A DNA stretch of 19,737 bases from DASWIP01 sp036397635 (GCA_036397635.1 DASWIP010000060.1:1-19737), one strand, 5' to 3'. Positions 13,234 through 19,737 are shown, counted from the first letter of the stretch. Program-made: numbers and translations. The notes: a model not told the origin generated them from the sequence alone.

Positions 13234-13866
13234 GTGGACCTCTCCCAGATCTCTTCCGACATCCGCAAGCGCCTCGACGCGAAGAACGCCGCGCGCGAGA
13301 AGGGCTTGACCTCCTCACGCAAGGCCATCCGGTTCTGCGCCAACTCGATCCGCGCGGTGCACCGCGACGAGATGGATGTCGCGCGGAGCCTGCAGGCCGA
13401 GGCGCGCTCCGAGCTTGATCACGCGCGCGAGCAGATGCGCGACTTCCCCGACATCTACTACGCGGGCTATCTGCAGGACGCCGAGAAGGAGTACGCGGAG
13501 GCGCTGGCGACCTACGCGATCATCAACGGCGATCCGATCCCGAGTCCCGAGGACTGCATGGTGGGCGACGCCCCGTACCTGAACGGGCTCTCTGAGGTGA
13601 TCGGCGAGCTGCGGCGGCACCTGCTGGACATCATCCGGCACGGCCACCTGGCGCGCGGCGAAGAGCTGCTCACCGCGATGGACGACATCTACTTCGTGCT
13701 GGTGTCGATGGATTACCCGGACGCGATCTCCGGCGGCCTGAGGCGCTCGACCGACGTTGCTCGCTCGATCATGGAACGCTCGCGCGGCGACCTGTCGCTG
13801 ACGATCGTGCAGGATCAGATCCGAGCAGCGATCGAGCAGCACCGCGCCGGCCTCGCCGGCGAATGA
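13234..13866 (+). CDS. Translin/TRAX-family protein (putative RNA-binding or ribonuclease)
   Basis: A 210-residue, almost entirely helical cytoplasmic protein. The family is best known from eukaryotic translin and TRAX, which form the C3PO ribonuclease barrel, with homologues in archaea and some bacteria. The family pattern is visible: REKGLTSSRKAIRFCANSIR (21-40), YAGYLQDAEKEYAEALATYA (76-95), GDAPYLNGLSEVIGELRR (111-128) and a C-terminal DISTFxNEL-like helix (LLTAMDDIYFVLVSMDYP). By my alignment E86, E89, E121 and E125 occupy the positions of the four acidic catalytic residues of TRAX, so RNase activity is plausible. The GTG start is preceded by a -10-like box and no ribosome site. A perfect 7-bp hairpin (13845-13861) covers the last codons. 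Automatic annotation often mislabels such proteins haloacid dehalogenase. Confidence 0.8.
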   Translation: MDLSQISSDIRKRLDAKNAAREKGLTSSRKAIRFCANSIRAVHRDEMDVARSLQAEARSELDHAREQMRDFPDIYYAGYLQDAEKEYAEALATYAIINGDPIPSPEDCMVGDAPYLNGLSEVIGELRRHLLDIIRHGHLARGEELLTAMDDIYFVLVSMDYPDAISGGLRRSTDVARSIMERSRGDLSLTIVQDQIRAAIEQHRAGLAGE

Positions 13867-13918
13867 TCCGCAGGTCCGGGCCGGCAGGACTTGGCTGCTC
13901 GGCCTCGAAGGGTTCGGG

Positions 13919-15154
13919 ATGCGACGCTCCATCCTGATGTTCCTGGTCGCCGCCTCGCTGGCGGTGGTACCGGCGATCGCGGCGCAGGACGATGCGGGCT
14001 CGGGTGGCGATGCGGGCGACACGTTCGAAACCGCGACGGTCGTGACGCCGCGGGGCGCGTACGAGGGGACGCTGGATCCCAACGGAGACGACCGACACGA
14101 CTTCTTCCGCTTCGATGTTCCCGAGGGCTCGTCGATGTCGGTGTTGGTGACGGTGAGCGCGCAGGCGACCGATCCGGTGGAGCTGCTCGATCCGAACGGG
14201 ATCGTGGTGGACGCGGGCGTGCGCGCGCGCTCGAGCAGCGCGTCGGCCGGCGGCGTCATCACCAGCGAGGGCACGGTGATGCGCCTGTCCGTGCATCGGT
14301 CGATCGGTGGCGAGTACCGGCTGCATCTTCGGTCGGAAATGTCGTTCCTGGATCGGTACCGGCTGTGCTTCATGAACTGCGAGGGCGTCGTCTCGGCGAC
14401 GCAGGATCTGATCTTCGGCGGGTCGTTGCCGTTCACGCGGACGCGCGTGCTGCTGGTGCCGCCCTCGCACGGTGATCTGGGGAACCCGCTCGGTCCGACC
14501 GCGGTGGACTATCTGGATGCGACCCTGCGCGGCATCCACGGGTGGGTCGATGCGATGGATGCGTTCGCGGACGACTATCCACGTTACGCGTACCTGCGTG
14601 AGATCGGTGTTGAGATCGAGGTGTTCGACGGCGTGGATCCGATCGATCCGGCCGGGTACGAGGTGATCATCGGGTACGTGGCGGCCGGACCGGTGTTCCG
14701 CGGTGTGGCGAGCGACGCCGACGACGACGTGCAGTATCTGCTGAACGAGTTCGGTTTGGGGGAAGACGTTCATTTCAGCGGACGCGTGATCGCGCTGAGC
14801 CTGTTCGGCGGGTCACCGCGCGCGGGGCAGGTCGTCTACGACTTCCCGGAGGTGAGCGATCTGGAGATCGTGACGCTGCACGAGTTCGGTCACACCTTCG
14901 GCTTGGGGCACACGACCACCTGGCACCCGACGCTGGGGCCGGATCTGATGAACAGCCCCGCGCCGTTCGTCTACGGCGACGGGTTCGCGGCGGGGGACGG
15001 CGGTGAGCGCACCGCCATGAAGTGCCTGTCGTCGCTGAACCTGTACGGGATGGCTGAGTTGTATTCGTGGGTGCCGAACGGTCACTGGCAACCCTCGGGT
15101 GGCTCTGTCTCTGCCCCGGCCGATATCCCGTACCGCTGGTACTGCCCGGCGTAG
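13919..15154 (+). CDS. Secreted metzincin-type zinc metalloprotease
   Basis: A 411-residue exported protein. Residues 1-22 are a signal peptide (MRRSILMFLVAASLAV to AIAAQ). Residues 30-140 resemble a pre-peptidase C-terminal (PPC) beta domain: GDTFETATVV, NGDDRHDFFRFDVPEGSSM, and a terminal GGEYRLHL strand. It lies at the N-terminal side, unlike the usual arrangement. Residues 175-400 hold the protease: HEFGHTFGLGH (321-331) gives the three zinc histidines and the catalytic glutamate, and DLMNS (342-346) supplies the Met-turn, as in matrixins/metzincins. Four cysteines (150, 154, 369, 409) may form two disulphides. GAAGGG is at 13907-13912. No inhibitor or transporter partner is adjacent, and the substrate is unknown. 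Confidence 0.8.
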   Translation: MRRSILMFLVAASLAVVPAIAAQDDAGSGGDAGDTFETATVVTPRGAYEGTLDPNGDDRHDFFRFDVPEGSSMSVLVTVSAQATDPVELLDPNGIVVDAGVRARSSSASAGGVITSEGTVMRLSVHRSIGGEYRLHLRSEMSFLDRYRLCFMNCEGVVSATQDLIFGGSLPFTRTRVLLVPPSHGDLGNPLGPTAVDYLDATLRGIHGWVDAMDAFADDYPRYAYLREIGVEIEVFDGVDPIDPAGYEVIIGYVAAGPVFRGVASDADDDVQYLLNEFGLGEDVHFSGRVIALSLFGGSPRAGQVVYDFPEVSDLEIVTLHEFGHTFGLGHTTTWHPTLGPDLMNSPAPFVYGDGFAAGDGGERTAMKCLSSLNLYGMAELYSWVPNGHWQPSGGSVSAPADIPYRWYCPA

Positions 15155-15202
15155 CGTCGTCCGCCCATCCAAACCCTCGCCGCCGCCGGCCGTATCCGGA
15201 TC

Positions 15203-15341
15203 GCTCGACGGACGCTAAGGTCAACCCTCGTTGCGCTGAACGGGAGGATCGAGCGGAACGCGCCGAGCCGGACATGAACCATCCGCTTGGGCCTGTTCCT
15301 CCCGTTCTCGCAACCTTCGTTGACCATAGCGTCCGTCGAGC
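15203..15341. repeat. Long imperfect inverted repeat (MITE- or REP-like element)
   Basis: The left arm 15203-15248 runs from GCTCGACGGACGCTA to GAACGGGAGGA. The right arm 15297-15341 is its reverse complement except for about seven positions, mostly one four-base block. The 48-base centre carries AGCGGA/TCCGCT, extending the stem. Transcribed RNA would form a hairpin of about 45 pairs. The sequence has the character of a dispersed repeat rather than a terminator: long mismatched arms and no T-run. Confidence 0.8.
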
Positions 15342-15363
15342 AACCCATCGGTGCGCGCCGCCC

Positions 15364-15417
15364 GCGCCGGCCTCCCTCGCGCGCGCGCCGGCCTCCCCCG
15401 CGCGCGCGCCGGGCCCC
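15364..15417. repeat. GC-rich 21-bp tandem repeat
   Basis: GCGCCGGCCTCCCTCGCGCG starts unit 1 (15364-15384) and a copy with one change forms unit 2 (15385-15405), followed by a partial third unit GCGCCGGGCCCC. It lies 22 bases after the inverted-repeat element and may belong to it. Confidence 0.8.
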
Positions 15418-15483
15418 AGGCTGGAACAATGACGCCTCGGTGTGGCGTTGACGCCGGGCAGGACGGGGGAGGAGGGTGTTCGG

Positions 15484-18096
15484 ATGTCGCAGGCTGAGGA
15501 TGCAGCGCGCCCGGTGATCAGGCTCGAGAAGGACGGCCCGCTGGTCGTTTCCGGCCTCGAAATCTTCGTGAACTCGCGAGGCGAGCCGATCCGAGCGGGC
15601 GGCGAGATCCGCCTGTGCCGCTGTGGCAACTCGAAGCGCAAGCCGTTCTGCGACAACACCCACAAGACCGTCGGCTGGACCGACGAGAAGAGCGACGATC
15701 GAGTCCCGGACGCGCTCGATCGGTACGAGGGCGCCGAGGTCACGATCCTGGACAACCGCGGCGCCTGCTCGCACGCGGGCTTCTGCACCAGCGAACTGGC
15801 GAAGGTGTGGCGTTCCGGTGTCGAGCCGTGGATCGATCCGAACGGCGCCACCGCCGACGAGATCATCGCGCAAGTGCGTCGCTGCCCGTCGGGCGCGCTC
15901 AGCTACGCGCTCGGCGACCGGGTCGAAACCGTGTTTCACGACCGGCCCGAGATGCAGGTCTCGCGCAACGGTCCCTACCGGGTACGCGGCGGCGTCGAGC
16001 TGGAAGGCGTCGAGCGTGACCCAGGCGCGAGCACCGAGCACTTCGCGTTGTGCCGCTGCGGGCGCTCGCGCAACAAGCCCTTCTGCGACGGCACTCACTG
16101 GTATGCGGGGTTCAAGGACGACGAGGCGTTGACGATCGCCAGAGCTGCTCGCGCCACCGAGGAGACGACCGAGAAGTGGGTCGCCGTCGGCGCGGCAGGT
16201 GACTTCGACGAAGGGGCAGTGCATCCCGTTCAGGTTGGGGAGCGCGGGGTCGCCGTGGTGCGCACCGCCGATGGGCTGCGCGCGCTCGACGGCATCTGCC
16301 CGCATCAGGGCGGTCCGCTGACCGAAGGCAACATCTGCGACGGCGCGCTGCGCTGCCCGTGGCACGGGTATGACTTCAACCTCGACACAGGCGCCGGCGT
16401 CGGCAACGACATGCAGGCGGGAACGCTGAAGGTGCGAGAGGTGGACGGGAAGGTCGAGATCGCCGTTCCCAAGCCGAAGCGATCGAACTGGACGGTCAGC
16501 CATGTGATCGCCGAGACCTTGGTCGATTGGGGCCTCGACACGGTGTTCGGCATGGTCGGGCATTCGAACCTCGGGCTCGCCGAGGCGATCCGCGTCCAGG
16601 AGGAGCGCGGCGCGATCCGCTACTACGGCATCCGCCACGAGGGTGCGGCCGCGTTCGCGTGTTCGGGCTACTCGAAGGTGACCGGCCGGCCGGCCGCATG
16701 CTTGTCGATCGCCGGCCCCGGCGCGACCAACCTGCTGACCGGACTGTGGGACGCGAAGATGGATCGCACGCCCGTGGTCGCGCTGACTGGGCAGGTCAAC
16801 ACGCAGGTGCTCGGGCCGGGCGCGTTCCAGGAGATCGATCTGGCGAGCGCGTTCTCGGCAGTCGCGCGCTTCAGCCAGACCGTGCTGCACGACAGCAACC
16901 ACGCCGAGCTAGCGTCGCTGGCGATGAAGACCGCGATCGTCGAGCGCGACGTCGCGCACCTGATCGTCCCCGACGAGGTGCAGGTGCTCGACGCGGGCAA
17001 GGCCGGTCCGGGGACGCCCGACGGGCGCGTCGGCCCCACGACCATCGAGCCCCCGGCGGAGGCGGTTTCCAACGCGATGTATCGGCTTGGCCGGGCGAAG
17101 CGGCCGGTGATCATCGTCGGTTACGGCGCGCGCAGAGGCATGGACGAGGTGATCGCGTTCGCCGAGGCGCTGGGCGCGCCCGTGATCACCACCTTCAAGG
17201 CGAAGGGACAGATCGCCGACACGCATCCGCTGGGCGCCGGGGTGCTGGGCCGCAGCGGCACGCCGGTCGCGAGCTGGTTCATGAACGAAGCCGATCTGCT
17301 GATCGTGTTCGGCGCGTCGTTCTCCAACCACACCGGCATCGAACGTGCGAAGCCGATCATCCAGGTCGACTTTGACCGGATGCAGCTCGGCAAGTTCCAT
17401 CCCGTGGACGAGCCGGTCTGGGGCGACATCGCGCGCACCGCGCGCACCTTCCGCGAGCAGCTCTCCGCGGGCGCCGCACGCGCCGACCAGCGAAACGAGC
17501 TGGCAGAGCGGTGGCGCCTATGGCGCGACGAGAAGCAGGCGCGCGCGGCCAAGGACCGCGGCCACGGCCTGAACTCCGCGACCATCTTCGCGGTGCTGTC
17601 CGAGGCGATGCCCGCCGATGCGATCATCCCGGTCGACGTCGGCAACAACACGTACTCGTTCGGGCGATACTTCGAATGCGCGCGCCAACAGATCCTGATG
17701 AGCGGCTACCTCGGTTCGATCGGGTTCGCGTTCCCCGCCGCCATGGGCGCGTGGGCGGCGCGAACCGGGCGCAAGGTCGTGTCGGTCTCGGGCGACGGCG
17801 GCTTCGGCCAGTACATGGGCGAGCTGACCACGGCGGTCAAGTACAGGATGGACATCACCCACGTGCTGCTCAACAACAGCGAGCTGGGCAAGATCTCGAA
17901 GGAGCAGCGTGACGGCGAATGGAAGGTCTGGCAGACCGGCCTGCACAACCCCAGCTTCGCCGAGTATGCGCGCATCTGCGGCGCCGCCGGGTTCCGCGTC
18001 GAGCGGCCCGAGCAGCTGCGCGCGGCCATCGACGAGGCCCTCACAACGAGTGGGCCGGCGATCGTCGAGGTGATCGCCGACCCGTTGCTGACCTGA
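15484..18096 (+). CDS. CDGSH / 4Fe-4S / CDGSH / Rieske / TPP-enzyme fusion (pyruvate-oxidase-like)
   Basis: An 870-residue cytoplasmic protein with GGGGAGGAGG eight bases before the ATG. Modules in order: CDGSH iron-sulfur site CRCGNSKRKPFCDNTH (C45, C47, C56, H60); a divergent 4Fe-4S domain with C95, H97, C101 and C134 (GACSHAGFC and CPSGALSY); a second CDGSH site (C190, C192, C201, H205, CDGTH); a Rieske 2Fe-2S domain (230-330) with CPH (272-274) and CPWH (291-294); and a full TPP enzyme (334-870) of the pyruvate oxidase/acetolactate synthase family, with the TPP-activating glutamate E386 in GIRHEGAAA and GDGG (770-773) to NN (797-798). All ligands are intact, so at least four Fe-S clusters may be carried. 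The TPP part should decarboxylate a 2-oxo acid; electron transfer to the clusters is inferred. Substrate unknown. Confidence 0.88.
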   Translation: MSQAEDAARPVIRLEKDGPLVVSGLEIFVNSRGEPIRAGGEIRLCRCGNSKRKPFCDNTHKTVGWTDEKSDDRVPDALDRYEGAEVTILDNRGACSHAGFCTSELAKVWRSGVEPWIDPNGATADEIIAQVRRCPSGALSYALGDRVETVFHDRPEMQVSRNGPYRVRGGVELEGVERDPGASTEHFALCRCGRSRNKPFCDGTHWYAGFKDDEALTIARAARATEETTEKWVAVGAAGDFDEGAVHPVQVGERGVAVVRTADGLRALDGICPHQGGPLTEGNICDGALRCPWHGYDFNLDTGAGVGNDMQAGTLKVREVDGKVEIAVPKPKRSNWTVSHVIAETLVDWGLDTVFGMVGHSNLGLAEAIRVQEERGAIRYYGIRHEGAAAFACSGYSKVTGRPAACLSIAGPGATNLLTGLWDAKMDRTPVVALTGQVNTQVLGPGAFQEIDLASAFSAVARFSQTVLHDSNHAELASLAMKTAIVERDVAHLIVPDEVQVLDAGKAGPGTPDGRVGPTTIEPPAEAVSNAMYRLGRAKRPVIIVGYGARRGMDEVIAFAEALGAPVITTFKAKGQIADTHPLGAGVLGRSGTPVASWFMNEADLLIVFGASFSNHTGIERAKPIIQVDFDRMQLGKFHPVDEPVWGDIARTARTFREQLSAGAARADQRNELAERWRLWRDEKQARAAKDRGHGLNSATIFAVLSEAMPADAIIPVDVGNNTYSFGRYFECARQQILMSGYLGSIGFAFPAAMGAWAARTGRKVVSVSGDGGFGQYMGELTTAVKYRMDITHVLLNNSELGKISKEQRDGEWKVWQTGLHNPSFAEYARICGAAGFRVERPEQLRAAIDEALTTSGPAIVEVIADPLLT

Positions 18097-18683
18097 GGGA
18101 AGGGGATCTCGACTCAGCGCGGGCCGTCACCGAAAGGCTGGACGCGTTCGCGCGCGCGACGGCGCATGCGCGGGTCGAGGCCGAAGCCGCGCGCGCTGCC
18201 GGAAGGATCGCGGCAGCGGGGGGCGAGGTAGAGGCCGCGCGCGCCGATCTGGAACGAGCCCTGCAGCTGTTCGAGAAGATCGGCAAGCCGCTCGAGGAGG
18301 CGCGCACGCGCGTGCTGCTCGCACATGCGATCGCGACCATCGAGCCCGAAGTTGCCGCGGGGGAAGCGCGGACGGCCATGGGTATCCTCGAGCGCGTCGG
18401 CGCGGTGCGCGAAGCCGACGCCGCAGCATCGCTCGTGCGCGCGCTGTCGGGTGAGGGACGGTCCGGACCGCGCGCGAGGGCGACGCTCAGCAGGCGCGAG
18501 CAGGAGGTACTCGACCTGATCGCGGAGGGCCTGACCAACGCCGAGATCGCCGCGCGCCTGTTCATCAGCACAAAGACCGCCGGGCATCACGTGAGCAACA
18601 TCCTCATGAAACTGGGTGTTCGGAGCAGGGCTGAGGCCGTCGCCTGGGCGATGCGTAGCGGCCGAAGCGGGCAGCCCGCCTAG
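18093..18683 (+). pseudogene. Headless LuxR-family regulator (TPR plus HTH remnant)
   Basis: The frame LREGDLDSARAVTERLDAF onward resembles the C-terminal part of large LuxR regulators (LAL/AfsR-like): TPR-type helices (about 65 residues with EAARADLERALQLFEKIGKP), then a complete GerE HTH with LSRREQEVLDLIAEGLTNAE and IAARLFISTKTAGHH. The expected AAA-type ATPase and most TPRs are missing. Homology begins at the stop codon of the preceding gene, and in this frame there is no ATG, GTG or TTG between the junction and GTG 18312. This looks like a deletion or recombination scar. A short protein from GTG 18312 (about 123 residues, HTH intact) could still be made and bind DNA without its sensor. 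Confidence 0.65.
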
Positions 18684-18714
18684 CGGCTGCGTGGTAGCAT
18701 CCGAGTTTCCGCTC

Positions 18715-18757
18715 GGGGGTGTAGCTCAGTTGGTAGAGCGCTGCGTTCGCAACGCGG
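18715..18757 (+). pseudogene. Truncated tRNA-Ala (5' half)
   Basis: The first 27 bases are nearly the same as those of the intact tRNA-Ala at 18830, from GGGGGTGTAGCTCAGTTGG on. The D-arm and anticodon arm (CTGCG-TTCGCAA-CGCGG, anticodon CGC) are present. Sequence then departs at position 44: no T-arm and no 3' acceptor strand follow. It is a remnant, consistent with recombination near the anticodon loop. Confidence 0.8.
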
Positions 18758-18804
18758 CGCTCTGCAGCGGCGGATCCCCTGGTAGAAGGGCATGTGACAA
18801 CTGA

Positions 18805-18828
18805 ACAGGTAACACCACAGGTAACACA
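18805..18828. repeat. Two 12-bp tandem repeats between the tRNA copies
   Basis: ACAGGTAACACC (18805-18816) is followed directly by ACAGGTAACACA (18817-18828), ending one base before the intact tRNA. The 72 bases between the tRNA copies otherwise hold no recognisable feature. The repeats may be recombinase or excisionase arm sites. Confidence 0.7.
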
Positions 18829-18829
18829 C

Positions 18830-18902
18830 GGGGGTGTAGCTCAGTTGGTAGAGCGCGGCGTTCGCAATGCCGAGGCCGACGGTTCGAGTCCGTTCACCTC
18901 CA
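18830..18902 (+). tRNA. tRNA-Ala (anticodon CGC)
   Basis: All 73 positions fit the cloverleaf. Acceptor GGGGGTG pairs with CACCTCC, including the G3-U70 wobble that identifies alanine tRNAs. D-arm GCTC/GAGC, anticodon arm CGGCG-TTCGCAA-TGCCG with CGC at 18863-18865, and T-arm GACGG-TTCGAGT-CCGTT follow. Discriminator A73 is at 18902 and CCA is not encoded. It reads GCG alanine codons, common in this high-GC genome. Confidence 0.95.
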
Positions 18903-19737
18903 CTTTCAACCTCTTATTCGAACTCGGGCGCGCGAAGAGCGGCTCGAATATCTCGGTGAACTCCGGGCGGTGGATGTTGCCGTCGAGGATGTAGACGGCG
19001 CGGAACGCGACGTCGTTGAGTCGTCGCCGCACGGGCGGGCGCGCCTTGCGGTAGGCGTCGTGGCAGTTGCCGGCGAGCCGGATCGCCATGGTGAGGACCT
19101 CTTGCCAGCCGGTGAGGTCGCCTTCGAGGTCGGCGAGCTCTGTCTTGGCTGTGCTCTCGGCGGCGGTGATGCGGTCCTGGTCGGCTTTGAGGAGCTCGAG
19201 GGGGATGGCGTTGGCGTAGTAGGCGCGCAGGAGCTTCTGGCGTTCGTCGGTGAGCCTGGAGAGCTTCTTGGTGAGCACGACGCGGCGCTCGGAGGCGTCG
19301 GCTTGGCGCGCGACGATCTCGTCTTCGAGTTCGGTGGTGAGCCGGTCGACCCAGGTCTCGGGGAGTTGGATCTTGCGGTAGAGGTGCTCGACGAGGCGTT
19401 CGGCGTCGTCGGCGAGCACGTAGGGCTGGGCGCAGCCGGTGCGGGCGATGCCTTTCTGGCCGAGGCAGTAGAAGTAGAGATACTGGCCTTTGGCGAGCGT
19501 GAGCGAGAGCCTGCGCCCGCACTCGGCGCACATGAGCAGGCCCTTGAGGTAGTGGTCGTGGCGTCGTTCGCGCACGCCGGCCTTGTCGCGGGCGCGCAGC
19601 ATGTCCTGGACGCGAGCGAACAGCGTCTCGGAGATGAGCGCCTTGTGCTGTCCGGGGTAGCGGGCGCCGTTCCATTCGACGATGCCGGAGTAGAAGGGGT
19701 TGCGCAGCATCTCGGCGAGCTTGGACAGCGCCAGCGG
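18841..19737 (-). CDS. Large serine recombinase/integrase, C-terminal part
   Basis: The last 298 residues of a gene that continues past the window edge; the catalytic serine resolvase domain is not visible. The first visible residues (PLALSKLAEMLRNPFYSGIV) are the end of the recombinase domain. A zinc ribbon follows (C70, C73, C91 and C102 counted from the window edge), then a long coiled coil rich in Glu/Arg/Leu (about 120-215), the DNA-binding layout of large serine integrases such as phiC31 relatives. The last 62 bases run antisense through tRNA-Ala, so the C-terminal tail (VEVNGLEPSASALRTPRSTN) is encoded by the tRNA. This marks the gene as adjacent to its attachment site. Codon use differs from neighbours (many GAG and TCG), consistent with a mobile element extending rightward. 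Confidence 0.88.
   Translation of the reverse strand, partial: PLALSKLAEMLRNPFYSGIVEWNGARYPGQHKALISETLFARVQDMLRARDKAGVRERRHDHYLKGLLMCAECGRRLSLTLAKGQYLYFYCLGQKGIARTGCAQPYVLADDAERLVEHLYRKIQLPETWVDRLTTELEDEIVARQADASERRVVLTKKLSRLTDERQKLLRAYYANAIPLELLKADQDRITAAESTAKTELADLEGDLTGWQEVLTMAIRLAGNCHDAYRKARPPVRRRLNDVAFRAVYILDGNIHRPEFTEIFEPLFARPSSNKRLKVEVNGLEPSASALRTPRSTN

Larger units (their letters stand above)
15155..15483. other. Non-coding interval with repeat element
   Basis: Between the protease and the fusion gene I see no credible gene. The interval holds the inverted-repeat element at 15203-15341, a GC-rich tandem repeat at 15364-15417, and the Shine-Dalgarno GGGGAGGAGG at 15466-15475 of the next gene. 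No clear promoter is visible. Confidence 0.6.
18715..18902. mobile_element. Probable attachment/integration junction at tRNA-Ala
   Basis: A half tRNA-Ala and a whole tRNA-Ala are separated by 72 bases, and the integrase gene ends inside the whole tRNA. The direct duplication of the tRNA 5' half is what site-specific integration leaves. The element is inferred to extend to the right of the window; its far end is not visible. Confidence 0.45.

Noticed and set aside
15082..16902. 606-residue open frame on the minus strand across the fusion gene
   Set aside because: It is antisense to a gene with intact Fe-S and TPP motifs, its composition is Arg/His/Asp-rich as in GC-rich shadows, and it matches no domain.
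18715..18787. A second functional tRNA-Ala, possibly with an intron
   Set aside because: No T-arm or 3' acceptor strand matching GGGGGTG was found in the following 72 bases.
18616..18994. Small plus-strand frames containing GGVAQLVER
   Set aside because: This peptide is the translation of the tRNA 5' half, a well known false protein.
1..19737. CRISPR array
   Set aside because: The repeats seen are short tandem or inverted units without regular unique spacers, and no cas gene is present.

Overview
The window is high-GC bacterial DNA that looks actinobacterial (Actinomycetota, lineage not resolved). The best evidence is conserved gene order at 9109-13199: a serine-rich FmdB/Ruc-type zinc protein, 5-formyltetrahydrofolate cyclo-ligase, galU and a SepX/GlpR-like membrane protein. 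From memory this matches the Mycobacterium tuberculosis Rv0991c-Rv0996 neighbourhood, without moeA and rimJ between galU and the membrane protein. Several start codons have a -10-like hexamer only 4-10 bases upstream and no clear Shine-Dalgarno, as expected for the leaderless transcripts common in this phylum.

Layout. 1-2269 (minus): the start of an exported CocE/NonD-type hydrolase and a large membrane protein with a degenerate alkaline-phosphatase-like N-terminal domain. 2286-3974 (plus): a TetR regulator overlapping a ferritin-like diiron protein by ATGA, with a palindrome inside the promoter. 3975-4299: a non-coding interval with three 14-bp direct repeats and an AT-rich 21-bp inverted repeat, followed by a stand-alone XRE-type HTH protein. 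4719-7375 (minus): an envelope-sensing group made of a membrane-anchored LolA-like protein, an ECF sigma factor and an overlapping anti-sigma-like membrane protein. 7482-10095 (minus): uppP, mtnP, fmdB/ruc-like and 5-FCL. 10131-13866 (plus): a hairpin-rich leader, a HAMP-GAF-GGDEF diguanylate cyclase, galU, the SepX-like protein and a translin/TRAX-like protein. 13919-15154: a secreted metzincin-type protease. 15155-15483: a hairpin-forming repeat element and GC-rich 21-bp repeats. 15484-18096: a five-module fusion of CDGSH, divergent 4Fe-4S, CDGSH, Rieske and a thiamine-diphosphate (TPP) enzyme of the pyruvate oxidase/acetolactate synthase family. 18093-18683: the headless 3' end of a LuxR-type regulator gene. 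18715-19737: a truncated tRNA-Ala, an intact tRNA-Ala(CGC), and a large serine recombinase whose 3' end is antisense to the intact tRNA, so an integration site.

The most unusual items are the Fe-S/TPP fusion, a bacterial translin/TRAX protein that seems to keep the catalytic acidic residues, the 15203-15341 inverted-repeat element, the structured leader before the diguanylate cyclase, and the recombinase/tRNA junction. The middle block (7.4-13.9 kb) is ordinary chromosomal housekeeping. The right end is accessory.
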